64,000 nt of DNA from CANKJK01 sp040081715 (lineage in GTDB: Bacteria; Acidobacteriota; Vicinamibacteria; Vicinamibacterales; UBA2999): the NCBI GenBank assembly GCA_040081715.1, contig JBEBFY010000013.1:36962-100961 (forward strand), given 5' to 3'. The position numbers and the translations under genes are program-made. The notes beneath the pieces were generated by a model. It was given only the letters and a program-made list of their open reading frames with translations, did not search any database and was not told the DNA's origin. Each line of letters starts with the position of its first letter. Position 1 is the stretch's first letter. Of this stretch, positions 1 to 7,446 are shown piece after piece.

Positions 1-330
1 GTACTGCAGCATTCCCTCGTCGCTGTAGTCCGGCGCGCCGACATCGGCTACCAGCGTCAGGTGCGCTTCAAGATCAACCAGCGTCAGCGCCGGCCGCAGC
101 ACCTGGCGCGTCACGGGAACAAGGCCCAGCAGCTTCACCTTCCCGGCCACCGGCACCTCGCGGAACTTCACGAAGATCTCGTTGCTGATGAAACTGAAGC
201 CGGCGTCGTTCCTCGACGCAGGCGCATCCTCCACGCGCAGGAACGCCACAGACGCCATCTCGCTCAGCACGGCCACGAGCCGCTCGGTGAAGTCACCGTC
301 GCCCGACCACTTCTCCTTGTCGATGTCCAC
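1..330 (-). CDS. Hypothetical protein, 3' end cut off by the window edge
   Basis: A minus-strand reading frame is open from a GTG at 330 to the window edge, giving at least 110 residues that begin MDIDKEKWSGDGDFTERLV. An in-frame TAG lies a few codons upstream of the GTG, so this start is forced. The visible part alternates hydrophobic and charged residues and has no signal peptide or membrane segment. I do not recognise the family. It lies just downstream of menG on the same strand (24-base gap), so co-transcription with menG and the stress protein is likely. The reading frame is well supported; the function is unknown. Confidence 0.6.
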   Translation of the reverse strand, partial: MDIDKEKWSGDGDFTERLVAVLSEMASVAFLRVEDAPASRNDAGFSFISNEIFVKFREVPVAGKVKLLGLVPVTRQVLRPALTLVDLEAHLTLVADVGAPDYSDEGMLQY

Positions 331-354
331 GGGAGCGAATGATAACGCTGGCGG

Positions 355-1071
355 CTATGCCGGGCGGTGCGCGACGTGGATGGTCATCAGGCCGCCGAGG
401 ACCGGCAGGGTCTCGACCTGACCGAACCCGCCCTCGCGGAGCAGCCTCGCCACGCCCTCGGCGCCGGGATAGCGGCGGATGGTTTCCGGGATGTAGCGAT
501 AGGTGTCGGGGTCGCGGTGCAGCAACCAGCCGAGAATGCCGCCCACAACCCGGAGGTAGCCGAGGTAGACCACGCGCACGAACGGGTCTTCCGGGCGGTT
601 GAAGTCCAGCGAGAGCAGGCGTCCACCCGGTACAAGCACGCGCCGCGCCTCCGCGATGGCCAGCGGTAGATCCGGCACGTTGCGGAGCCCGTAGCCGGTC
701 GTGATGACGGTGAAAGCGGCGTCGGGAAACGGGAGCGCGGTCATGTCGCCGGTCAGGAAGCGGACCCGCCGGGCCGAGGGCACCTTCTGCCGGGCCAGCA
801 CGAGCATGCGGTGCGTGAGGTCCAGGCCCACCACGCGCTCCACGCGCGGCAGCGTCAGGTAGGCCAGGTCGCCGGTGCCGCACGCCAGGTCCAGCACGCG
901 GTCTCTCGGGCCGAGCGCGGCCAGCGTCACAAGCTGGCGCTTCCAGTGCGTATCGAAGCCGAACGAGAGGATCCGCGTGATGAGGTCGTAGCGGTCGGCG
1001 ATCGTCGCAAAGACCTGACGCGTGTAGCGGCGCTTGCCGTCAGAGGTGGCGAGCGCGGCCGTCAGGTTCAC
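355..1071 (-). CDS. menG: Demethylmenaquinone methyltransferase (UbiE/MenG family)
   Basis: This 238-residue protein is a class I SAM-dependent methyltransferase that would C-methylate demethylmenaquinone in the last step of menaquinone synthesis. UbiE/MenG hallmarks are visible: the YD...SFGFD..WK segment at residues 28-43, the SAM-binding loop DLACGTGDLA at 61-70, and TGYGLRNV at 125-132 (FG(I/L)RNV in most homologues). Length is normal for the family. Its ATG overlaps the stop of the upstream universal stress gene by 4 bases, so translation is probably coupled. Whether the quinone is mena- or ubiquinone cannot be read from the sequence; menaquinone is favoured because the likely phylum uses it. 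Confidence 0.9.
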   Translation of the reverse strand: MNLTAALATSDGKRRYTRQVFATIADRYDLITRILSFGFDTHWKRQLVTLAALGPRDRVLDLACGTGDLAYLTLPRVERVVGLDLTHRMLVLARQKVPSARRVRFLTGDMTALPFPDAAFTVITTGYGLRNVPDLPLAIAEARRVLVPGGRLLSLDFNRPEDPFVRVVYLGYLRVVGGILGWLLHRDPDTYRYIPETIRRYPGAEGVARLLREGGFGQVETLPVLGGLMTIHVAHRPA

Positions 1072-1496
1072 GCGGGCTGCGCTCTGAGGAGCAGGACCGG
1101 GATCCGGGTGACGTGCCGCACGTGGTCCACCGTCGTGCCGCGAATCAGGTCGTTCAGCAGCCGGTGCCCGTGCGTGGACATGGCGATGAGGTCCGCCTTC
1201 CAGTCGTCGGCCGCCCGCACCAGTTCGCGTGCGGGGTCACCCTTGGCCAGTTCCGTGGTCACCTGGAGCCCCCGGCCACGCAGGTCGGCCGCGACCCCGT
1301 CGAGGTAGCTCCGGTCTTCCTTCATCTCCTCGGACTCGCGCAGTTGCAGCGCATCGAAGTTCCGGGCGGCCCAGCCGTCGGCCACATGCACCAGGAGCAG
1401 TTCAGCGCCGGTCAGCACTGCCAGCCCGGCGACGTGCTCGATGATCGTCCGGTCCGCCGGCGAATGCTCGATGGCGACAAGGATGCGGTGATACAT
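1068..1496 (-). CDS. Universal stress protein, UspA family
   Basis: This 142-residue single-domain protein begins MYHRILVAIEHS, the typical first strand of the Usp alpha/beta fold. It ends with a THGH...RGTTVDHV segment and then VTRIPVLLLR, which is the position of the nucleotide-binding loop in ATP-binding Usps. In that loop the second glycine of the classical G-2x-G-9x-G(S/T) motif is replaced (GHRL), so ATP binding is uncertain. Family members act in stress survival without one defined reaction. It is the first gene of a minus-strand pair with menG (4-base overlap). Confidence 0.88.
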   Translation of the reverse strand: MYHRILVAIEHSPADRTIIEHVAGLAVLTGAELLLVHVADGWAARNFDALQLRESEEMKEDRSYLDGVAADLRGRGLQVTTELAKGDPARELVRAADDWKADLIAMSTHGHRLLNDLIRGTTVDHVRHVTRIPVLLLRAQPA

Positions 1497-1507
1497 GAAC
1501 GCCTAAT

Positions 1508-2854
1508 CTAGCCGACGAAAGTCTGCCACAGCAGGTAGAGATTGAGCGCCGCAATCACGATGGCCGTGGGCCAGGCGAGGGCCTGCACCCACCAGGCGTT
1601 GGCGAAGGTTCCCATCTTCCGCTTGTTGCTGGTGAAGATGACCAGCGGGAACACGGCAAAGGAGAGCTGCAGGCTCAGGACCACCTGGCTGAGGATGAGT
1701 AACTGCCCGGTGCCGCGCTCGCCGTAGAGCAGCACCACGATGACGGCCGGGACGATGGCGATGAGGCGGGTGATGAGCCGGCGGAGCCAGGGGCGCAGGC
1801 GGATGTTGATGAACCCTTCCATCACGATCTGCCCCGCCAGCGTGCCCGTCAGCGTCGCGTTCTGTCCGGAGCACAGCAGCGCCACGGCAAAGAGCGTGCT
1901 GGCGGTTTTGGTGCCCATGAGCGGCTCGAGCAGCAGGTAGGCATCGGAGATATCGGCCACGTCCTGGTGTCCCGTGCCGTGGAACGCCGCGGCCGCGATC
2001 ACCAGGATGGCGCCGTTGATGAAGAGCGCCGACATCAGGGCCACGGACGAATCGATGGTGGCAAACCGGATGGCTTCCCGCTTGCTCGCCACGGTGTCGA
2101 GGTACTTCCGGGTCTGCACGATCGACGAGTGCAGGTAGAGGTTGTGCGGCATCACCGTGGCGCCAAGGATGCCGATCGCGATGTAGAGCATGTCGGGATT
2201 GCTCAGCAGTTCCGAGGTGGGCACAAACCCCTTCGCGACCTCCGTCACGTCGGGCCGCGCCAGCCACAACTCGACGGCAAACGCCCCGGCGATGAGCACG
2301 ATGAGGCTGACGACGAGCGCCTCGACGTACCTGAAGCCCCGGCCCTGCAGGAACAGCACGACGAGCACGTCGAGCGCCGTGAGACAGACGCCCCAGATGA
2401 GGGGCAGGCCGAACAGGAGGTTGAGCGCGATGGCCGCGCCGATGACCTCGGCCAGATCGCAGGCCGCGATTGCAATCTCGCAGAGCACCCACAGGAAGAT
2501 CGTCGTGGGCTTCGAGTAGTGGTCGCGGCAGGCCTGTGCCAAATCGCGGCCGCTCGCAATGCCCAGTCGCAGGGCCAGTGCCTGCAACAGGATCGCCATC
2601 AGGTTCGAGAGCATCACCACGCTCAGCAGCGTGTAGCCGTACCTGGCGCCACCGGCGAGGTCCGTGGCCCAGTTGCCTGGATCCATGTAGCCGACCGCCA
2701 CCAGATACCCAGGGCCGGCAAACGCCAGGAGCTTGCGCCAGAACCCGGCACCAGCGGGCACGGCGATCGAGCCGTGGACCTCTGGCAGGCTGACCGAGGG
2801 CGAGGCCTTCCGCCAGCCTGAGCCGTCGGGGAGTTGCCCGGTGGCGTCAGGCAT
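1508..2854 (-). CDS. mntH: Nramp-family divalent metal ion transporter (MntH-like)
   Basis: A 448-residue inner-membrane protein with about 11 hydrophobic segments. The two unwound helices that bind the metal in Nramp transporters are present: DPGN at residues 58-61 in the first helix and ATVMPHN at 232-238 in the sixth, whose A-x-x-M spacing includes the methionine that favours transition metals. The family imports Mn2+/Fe2+ with protons. The start is supported by GGGAGGT about 7 bases upstream of the ATG. It faces a DtxR/MntR-type regulator across 156 bases holding a perfect dyad, so manganese- or iron-dependent repression is likely. The roughly 35-residue soluble N-terminus is unremarkable. 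Confidence 0.92.
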   Translation of the reverse strand: MPDATGQLPDGSGWRKASPSVSLPEVHGSIAVPAGAGFWRKLLAFAGPGYLVAVGYMDPGNWATDLAGGARYGYTLLSVVMLSNLMAILLQALALRLGIASGRDLAQACRDHYSKPTTIFLWVLCEIAIAACDLAEVIGAAIALNLLFGLPLIWGVCLTALDVLVVLFLQGRGFRYVEALVVSLIVLIAGAFAVELWLARPDVTEVAKGFVPTSELLSNPDMLYIAIGILGATVMPHNLYLHSSIVQTRKYLDTVASKREAIRFATIDSSVALMSALFINGAILVIAAAAFHGTGHQDVADISDAYLLLEPLMGTKTASTLFAVALLCSGQNATLTGTLAGQIVMEGFINIRLRPWLRRLITRLIAIVPAVIVVLLYGERGTGQLLILSQVVLSLQLSFAVFPLVIFTSNKRKMGTFANAWWVQALAWPTAIVIAALNLYLLWQTFVG

Positions 2855-2928
2855 CGGGATGACCTCCCGCTGGGTGGACCGAAAGCGCGGCTGAGATGAC
2901 GAAGAGAGTTCGAGTGGGCACTATCTTG

Positions 2929-2946
2929 TTTTTGAAGAGTCAAAAA
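2929..2946. promoter_or_regulatory. Perfect inverted repeat between mntH and mntR, candidate metalloregulator operator
   Basis: TTTTTGA-agag-TCAAAAA is a perfect 7-base inverted repeat with a 4-base spacer in an otherwise GC-rich gap between the divergent transporter and regulator. On the minus strand it includes a -35-like TTGACT. Position and symmetry suit an operator for the adjacent DtxR/MntR protein; binding is inferred. Confidence 0.5.
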
Positions 2947-3010
2947 TACTGGGAACCCTTGGCAAAGTCAAAGCAGGGACCGAAGGGCGTCATGTACACT
3001 GCCGCCAGAA

Positions 3011-3685
3011 ATGCTCGCGTCCAGCACCGTCGAAAACTATCTGAAAGCGATCTACGCAGGGGTGAATGGCCTCCGTCCTGGCCTCCGGCTGCTCCCGATG
3101 GGGCATCTGGCCTCGGCCCTCGGGGTCACGCCAGGCACGGCCACGACGATGGTCAAGACGCTCGCGGAAGCCGGCCTCGCCGAGTACGAACCCTATGTGG
3201 GCGTCGCACTCACCCCGCAGGGTGAGCGGCTGGCCGGCCTCGTGCTCAGGCGGCACCGGCTCGTGGAACTGTTTCTGGTCCGTGTGATGGGCTTCGGGTG
3301 GGACGAGGTGCACGACGAGGCCGAGCACCTCGAGCATGTCGTCTCGGATCGCCTCATCGAGCGCATGGACACGATGCTGGGCCATCCCGATGCGGACCCG
3401 CACGGGGATCCGATTCCGAACGCGGACGGCACCATCTCTCCTCAACCACAGGACACGCTGCTGACCTGTCCGCTGGGCCAGCCGGTAACCGTGACGCGCG
3501 TGCTGGATCAGAACCGCGCGTTTCTTCAGTTCGTGGAGACGAACCGGCTCAAGCCCGGCGAAACCATTCAGGTGGACGGCCGCGACGAGTCCGCCGACAG
3601 CGTGCTCGTCACCGGCACCGAGGCGCGCCGCCTGACGATTGGGGCCCGAGCCGCCTCAAAGCTGCAGGTCCGCGCCGCGGGCTAG
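3011..3685 (+). CDS. mntR: DtxR/MntR-family metal-dependent transcriptional repressor
   Basis: 224 residues with the three-part layout of the long DtxR/IdeR type: a winged helix at about 1-70 (STVENYLKAIY opening, VTPGTATTMVKTLAEAGL recognition region), a dimerisation and metal-binding region at about 70-140, and an SH3/FeoA-like domain after about residue 150. In the metal site, the family position that is Cys in iron-sensing DtxR/IdeR is Glu here (AEHLEH), as in manganese-sensing MntR, which fits control of the divergent Nramp gene. However, the residues matching MntR Asp8 and Glu11 are Asn and Lys, so one metal site may be altered. The ATG is chosen by alignment to the family; no strong ribosome-binding site is seen. 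Confidence 0.88.
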   Translation: MLASSTVENYLKAIYAGVNGLRPGLRLLPMGHLASALGVTPGTATTMVKTLAEAGLAEYEPYVGVALTPQGERLAGLVLRRHRLVELFLVRVMGFGWDEVHDEAEHLEHVVSDRLIERMDTMLGHPDADPHGDPIPNADGTISPQPQDTLLTCPLGQPVTVTRVLDQNRAFLQFVETNRLKPGETIQVDGRDESADSVLVTGTEARRLTIGARAASKLQVRAAG

Positions 3686-3709
3686 AACCGCGCCGCGAGC
3701 CTCTCCGGA

Positions 3710-4384
3710 TCAACCCACGTCCGCGAACTGCCTGAACACATCCGGCAGCTCGCCGGCATCGTCGACGATCCACCCGTCGCCCGCCCCCACGTCGTCCGGC
3801 AGGGTCACGCGGCCGAATCCATAGCGGACGAGGCAACATCGCACACCGGCCCTGCGTGCGGTCTCCCGGTCAATGGCCGAATCGCCGACAAGAAGCGTTC
3901 CGCGTGAGTCCACTCCGGCCAGCCGCATCTGGTCGAGCAGCGACGCGGGATCCGGCTTTCGCGGGAAGGCGCTGTCGCCGCCGATGATGCTGCCAAAGAA
4001 GCTCGCGATACCGAGCGCATCCAGGATCCGCATGGTGGGTGCCAGCGGCTTGTTGGTGAGCAGCGACAGGCTCGCCACCCGGCTTGCCGCTTCGAGTGCA
4101 GCCGGCACACCGTCGTACATCCGCGTGTGCACCAGGAGCCGATCGTCATAGATCGAGAGAAATCGTTCCAGCGATCCAGACGGATCGCCGAGACCCGCGG
4201 CCGTCAGGGCGCGCTGCACCAACAGCCGTGCCCCCTCGCCGACCATGCGGCCCACCGCCTCCTCCGATAGCGGAGCGCCACCGAGCTCGACGATCAACTG
4301 ATTCGCGGAATCGGTGAGGTCCCGGCGGGAATCGATCAGGGTGCCGTCGAGGTCGAACGCGATCAGGCGGTGTAGGTCGCCCAC
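3710..4384 (-). CDS. HAD-superfamily phosphatase, phosphoglycolate phosphatase-like
   Basis: The protein carries the HAD motifs in order: FDLDGTLIDS near the N-terminus (nucleophile Asp), LLTNKPL (motif II), a lysine in FPRKPDP (motif III) and LLVGDSAIDRETARRAG (motif IV), with an alpha-helical cap between motifs I and II. This matches the Gph/PgmB-like class that hydrolyses small phosphate esters; the substrate cannot be named. I chose the GTG at 4384 (224 residues), because the catalytic motif then lies at the normal distance from the N-terminus and the overlap with queD is only 22 bases. An ATG at 4441 would add 19 residues of poor quality. Confidence 0.85.
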   Translation of the reverse strand: MGDLHRLIAFDLDGTLIDSRRDLTDSANQLIVELGGAPLSEEAVGRMVGEGARLLVQRALTAAGLGDPSGSLERFLSIYDDRLLVHTRMYDGVPAALEAASRVASLSLLTNKPLAPTMRILDALGIASFFGSIIGGDSAFPRKPDPASLLDQMRLAGVDSRGTLLVGDSAIDRETARRAGVRCCLVRYGFGRVTLPDDVGAGDGWIVDDAGELPDVFRQFADVG

Positions 4385-4764
4385 GATGTCGGTGTCTCCC
4401 ACAGCGTGACCCGCGTCACGGAGAGGCCCAGTTCCCGGCACGTCTCGAAAATGAGCCGCGCGATCCGCTCGGCGGTGGGGTTCGAGTCGATGAGGTACAG
4501 CGGCTCACCAAGCGCTTGGAGCGTGGCCACGCACGGATCGTCGCGGCGCAGGATCATCTTGTGGTCCAGGTGTTCGTCGATCCACGCCTTGACCAGCCGC
4601 TTGATGTCGCCGAAGTCCACCACCATGTTGCGGCCGTCAAGGTTGTCCGCACGCACCTCGATCTCGGCGACGGCGTTGTGCCCGTGCAGGTGCCGGCAGA
4701 CACCGTCGTAGTCGAGCAGCCGGTGGCCGTAACAGAAGTCGATGCGCTTGGTGACGGAATACAT
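4363..4764 (-). CDS. queD: 6-carboxy-5,6,7,8-tetrahydropterin synthase (QueD/PTPS family)
   Basis: 133 residues, usual for QueD. The family zinc site is visible: His in CYGHRL and the pair in LHGHN. The catalytic Cys is in GVCRHLHGH, DFGDIKRLVK and LDHK follow, and the C-terminal catalytic Glu is in VTLWETPTSWATY. In bacteria this enzyme converts 7,8-dihydroneopterin triphosphate to 6-carboxytetrahydropterin on the queuosine/7-deazaguanine route; a PTPS or folate role is less likely given the conserved Cys. No other queuosine gene is in the window. It overlaps the downstream HAD phosphatase, suggesting joint transcription. Confidence 0.87.
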   Translation of the reverse strand: MYSVTKRIDFCYGHRLLDYDGVCRHLHGHNAVAEIEVRADNLDGRNMVVDFGDIKRLVKAWIDEHLDHKMILRRDDPCVATLQALGEPLYLIDSNPTAERIARLIFETCRELGLSVTRVTLWETPTSWATYTA

Positions 4765-4859
4765 CAGGCTCGGCTTCTAGGATAGTCGAAGCATCGGAAC
4801 CGTCTTGCCTCCCTCGACGGCTCACACCTCTCTGGCCGCCCCGAACGCAGCAATGTCAC

Positions 4860-4875
4860 ATGCCAGATGTGGCAT
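4860..4875. promoter_or_regulatory. Inverted repeat upstream of the HigBA-like toxin-antitoxin pair
   Basis: ATGCCA-gatg-TGGCAT is a perfect 6-base dyad with a 4-base spacer, 10 bases before the toxin ATG at 4886, and it overlaps a possible extended -10 (TGGCATACT). Type II antitoxins with an XRE domain commonly bind such a site to repress their own operon, so this is a plausible autoregulatory operator. Confidence 0.45.
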
Positions 4876-4885
4876 ACTTCGACGC

Positions 4886-5245
4886 ATGCCTCCGCACCCA
4901 CTGCGGCCGGTCGTTTGGATGGGCGACTCCCTTCGGGTGTTGAAGGAGTTCCCGGCCAGCGTGCGGGACCAGGTGGGCTATGCGCTGTATGTGGCGCAGT
5001 CCGGCGAGAAGCACGTGTCCGCAAAGCCCCTGAAGGGTCTGGGCTCCGGAGTCCTCGAAGTCATATCGGATCATCGCGGGGATACGTTCCGTGCCGTCTA
5101 CACGGTGCGTCTGGGGGAACGAGTGTTTGTGCTGCACGCGTTTCAGAAGAAGTCCAAGCACGGGATAGCGACGCCGCAGACCGAGATCAATCTGATTCGG
5201 CAGCGTTTGAACCGTGCGATCGAGATCAGTGAGGCCAAGGAGTAG
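4886..5245 (+). CDS. RelE/HigB-like toxin, phage Gp49-like (DUF891) family
   Basis: 119 residues from the ATG at 4886 (MPPHPLRPVVWMGDSLRVL). The core matches the Gp49/HigB toxin family: an early WMGDSLRVLKEFP helix, then PLKGLGSGVLEV, then FRAVYTVRLGERVFVLHAFQKKS followed by a basic helix. Family toxins are ribosome-dependent mRNA interferases of the RelE fold that halt translation. An XRE-type antitoxin gene follows after 3 bases, the toxin-first order typical of higBA. Longer in-frame starts (from 4805) add a low-quality leader that would run through the dyad at 4860-4875, so they are rejected. Confidence 0.82.
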   Translation: MPPHPLRPVVWMGDSLRVLKEFPASVRDQVGYALYVAQSGEKHVSAKPLKGLGSGVLEVISDHRGDTFRAVYTVRLGERVFVLHAFQKKSKHGIATPQTEINLIRQRLNRAIEISEAKE

Positions 5246-5248
5246 AAC

Positions 5249-5569
5249 ATGGCAAAGAAGGACTACATCGTCGGAAGCGGGAATGTGTTTGCCGATCTCG
5301 GACATCCGCGCCCGGCGGAGGCACTGGCCAAGGCGGAACTGGCTCGCAAGATCGGCGCGCTCATCTCGGAACGCGGGCTGACACAGGCTGGCGCAGCCAC
5401 GCTTCTTCAAATCGACCAGCCCAAGGTGTCTGCCCTGACCCGTGGCCGCCTGGCGGGGTTCTCGCTCGACCGCCTCGTCCGGTTCCTGGTTCTGCTGGGA
5501 AGTGACGTGGAGATAACCGTCAGGCCTCGGAGTCGAGCCACTCACCGCGCGCGAGTGATGGTGGCTTGA
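5249..5569 (+). CDS. XRE-family antitoxin, HigA-like
   Basis: 106 residues with one helix-turn-helix domain at about 30-75: ELARKIGALISERGLTQAGA, then LLQIDQPKVSALTRGRLAGFS, the form seen in antitoxins paired with Gp49-like toxins. It should bind and neutralise the toxin encoded 3 bases upstream and repress the operon, probably at the dyad at 4860-4875. The basic C-terminus (RPRSRATHRARVMVA) is unusual. It converges with the DUF5615 gene only 6 bases downstream. Confidence 0.85.
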   Translation: MAKKDYIVGSGNVFADLGHPRPAEALAKAELARKIGALISERGLTQAGAATLLQIDQPKVSALTRGRLAGFSLDRLVRFLVLLGSDVEITVRPRSRATHRARVMVA

Positions 5570-5575
5570 ATCTCC

Positions 5576-6013
5576 CTACGCTTTCACTTGCAGCCAATCA
5601 ACGTGCAGGTGCTGCTTGCAGCCCTCAAGGGGAAGCGCCACGACCGTCGCGGGGTCGCCGGCCGTCCGGAACACCTCGGCGTCCAGCCGTTTCAGCATCG
5701 CGCGATAGCGGCCCTCGTCGGGTGCGGTGAGCAGGAGCACGCCTCCACTCTCGGCCGGTGAAAAGCGGCGGTCGTCAAGAAAATCGTGATCGAGCGTGAT
5801 GAGGGTGCGGCGGAGCTGGCGCGCGAGTCGGAAGTGCTCCAGGTCGCTGGCACGGCGCAGGTCGTCCTCCTCCACCACATGCAGGACGTCCCACCCGAGC
5901 TGCAGGCGCATGTAGCGGACGAGCGGTGCCGGCACGTTCGCGTCCGCATACACGCGCGGCGCGTCCGGCTGTTCGTCCACGTGACCCGCCAGCTCCGAGG
6001 CGAGCGTGCCCAC
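5576..6013 (-). CDS. DUF5615 family PIN-like protein
   Basis: 145 residues containing the DUF5615 signature: YADANVPAPLVRYMRLQLGWDVLHV at the start of the domain and LITLDHDFLDDRRF in the middle. The acidic residues (DAN, DHDFLDD) match a PIN/Mut7-C nuclease-like active site. DUF5615 proteins often occur beside DUF433 partners as putative toxins, but no DUF433 gene is next to this one. The GTG start is supported by GGAGG 6-7 bases upstream. It lies 21 bases downstream of the deoxyhypusine-synthase homologue on the same strand, and biochemical function is unknown. Confidence 0.78.
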   Translation of the reverse strand: MGTLASELAGHVDEQPDAPRVYADANVPAPLVRYMRLQLGWDVLHVVEEDDLRRASDLEHFRLARQLRRTLITLDHDFLDDRRFSPAESGGVLLLTAPDEGRYRAMLKRLDAEVFRTAGDPATVVALPLEGCKQHLHVDWLQVKA

Positions 6014-6034
6014 GGTGTCCTCCGCCTCCCGAGC

Positions 6035-7168
6035 CTACTGGGCCTCTGCGTCCCTGGCCGCGCGCGCCTCAAGCGCCTGCGTCCGCAGGGATGCGACGAG
6101 CTCAGTGCGTTTGTCGATCAGCCGCCTGAGTGGACGCCGGCCCGTCTCCGCACCCACGACGTACTCGCAGAAGAGCGGAAACGCGATCGTGGAATCGCAG
6201 TAGGCCACCACCGTGTCCGGGAGAACGCCCGGATTGACCTTGCCCCAACTGACCGCCTCGGCAGGCGTGGCGCCTGACAGCCCGCCCCAGACCACGGAGT
6301 CCGTGGTGATCTGGATGAAGTAGTCGTTGCCGCCCTTCGGGATGCCGTAGACCTCCCAGAGCGTCGGCTGCCCCTGCAGGTAGAAGTTCTTCGGCGAACC
6401 GCCGCCGAGAATCACGCAGCCGTTTTTCTTGCCGGCGAGGATGAACGAACACACTTCGTTCACGTCCTTGTTCGGGTCGACCATCAGGCTGCTGTTGTTG
6501 ATGAGTTCGTGGAACGCCACATTCATCCCGATGGAGCTGTCGCCGGGCGACGACGTGAAGATGGGCACGCCGGCCTTGGCCGCTGCGGCGAGCACGGAGT
6601 GCTCCTCGCAGCCAGGCTGCCGTTCGAGCAGATCCAGTCCGAGGCGGTAGTGCAGCTCGGAGGTGGAGACGGGCCCGTCGAGGCCCGACCGCACCAGAAA
6701 GTCGCGCACATACGCGTCCGTCTCGAGCAGCACCGATGCCGGAAACAGCACATCGTAGATGCGGATGACGCCCTCGTCATAGAGCTCAACGTCATTCACG
6801 AAGGGCGAGCCGCGATGGAGCGTGAAGTTCAGCGCGTAGTGCAGGTCGTGATAGAGGTTCGCGCCCGTGCTGATAACAAAGTCCACGAGCCCGCGGTTCA
6901 TCAGCTCCACCACACACCCGCCGAGACCCGCGGGCGTCAGCGCGCCGGCGATCGTCAGTGCGATGGTGGTGTCGTTCTCGGGCAGGAGCATCTTGTCCGT
7001 GAAGATGCGGCACGCCTCGCCGATCCGGGCGGCATTGAAGGCCTGAAAGCCTTCCTCCACGAGATGACGGATCTCGGGGCTGCCCTTCGGCCGGTAGTAG
7101 CGGATGGGCTTGCCGGACAGGTGCTTCTTGCGCGATGAATCCTGGGCTCCGGGCGAACGGTAAGGCAC
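6035..7168 (-). CDS. Deoxyhypusine synthase family protein
   Basis: 377 residues. NAD-binding and active-site features of the deoxyhypusine synthase fold are seen: ISTGANLYHDLHYALN at 99-114, ILGGGSPKNF at 253-262, and GATPAEAVSWGKVNPG, whose Lys310 corresponds to the lysine that forms the covalent imine with the aminobutyl group. In eukaryotes and archaea the enzyme modifies eIF5A/aIF5A. Bacteria lack that protein, and bacterial homologues act in polyamine chemistry such as homospermidine formation, so the substrate is probably a small amine (inference). The GTG start has GGAGGA upstream. A small membrane protein gene lies 32 bases upstream and a DUF5615 gene just downstream. Confidence 0.85.
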   Translation of the reverse strand: MPYRSPGAQDSSRKKHLSGKPIRYYRPKGSPEIRHLVEEGFQAFNAARIGEACRIFTDKMLLPENDTTIALTIAGALTPAGLGGCVVELMNRGLVDFVISTGANLYHDLHYALNFTLHRGSPFVNDVELYDEGVIRIYDVLFPASVLLETDAYVRDFLVRSGLDGPVSTSELHYRLGLDLLERQPGCEEHSVLAAAAKAGVPIFTSSPGDSSIGMNVAFHELINNSSLMVDPNKDVNEVCSFILAGKKNGCVILGGGSPKNFYLQGQPTLWEVYGIPKGGNDYFIQITTDSVVWGGLSGATPAEAVSWGKVNPGVLPDTVVAYCDSTIAFPLFCEYVVGAETGRRPLRRLIDKRTELVASLRTQALEARAARDAEAQ

Positions 7169-7200
7169 GCGTGATCCTCCGATGCGGATGAGTGAGTAGC

Positions 7201-7437
7201 TTACTGCGCGTCGGGATCAACCCAGTCGCCACGACGGCCGGTCACGCCCGTCCAGAGGACGGCCGCGCCGCTGGCCATCAGCAGCAACGCCAGCCCGTCG
7301 GTCGCGCCGGACTCCCAGCGCTGGTCGGTCAGGAACAGCCAGAGACCCGGGCCCAGCATCAGCGCACCGGCCCCGATCGCCACGGGCCTGTTCATGACCA
7401 GGCGCAAGACCATTCCACGGATTCGCCGCACGGCCAT
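7201..7437 (-). CDS. Small hypothetical membrane protein
   Basis: 78 residues from the ATG at 7437 (MAVRRIRGMVLRLVMNRP). Two hydrophobic stretches, about residues 16-35 and 46-62, are separated by a short polar loop, consistent with a two-helix inner-membrane protein with a basic cytoplasmic N-terminus. No family is recognised. It is 32 bases upstream of the deoxyhypusine-synthase homologue and diverges from the reductase gene starting at 7447, so the shared promoter region would be extremely short. A longer start at 7500 would overlap that reductase and is less likely. Confidence 0.55.
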   Translation of the reverse strand: MAVRRIRGMVLRLVMNRPVAIGAGALMLGPGLWLFLTDQRWESGATDGLALLLMASGAAVLWTGVTGRRGDWVDPDAQ

Positions 7438-7446
7438 CTCGCAATT

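Noticed and set aside
4385..4441. Longer N-terminus for the HAD phosphatase from the ATG at 4441
   Set aside because: It would add 19 residues with no family match and increase the overlap with queD to 79 bases.
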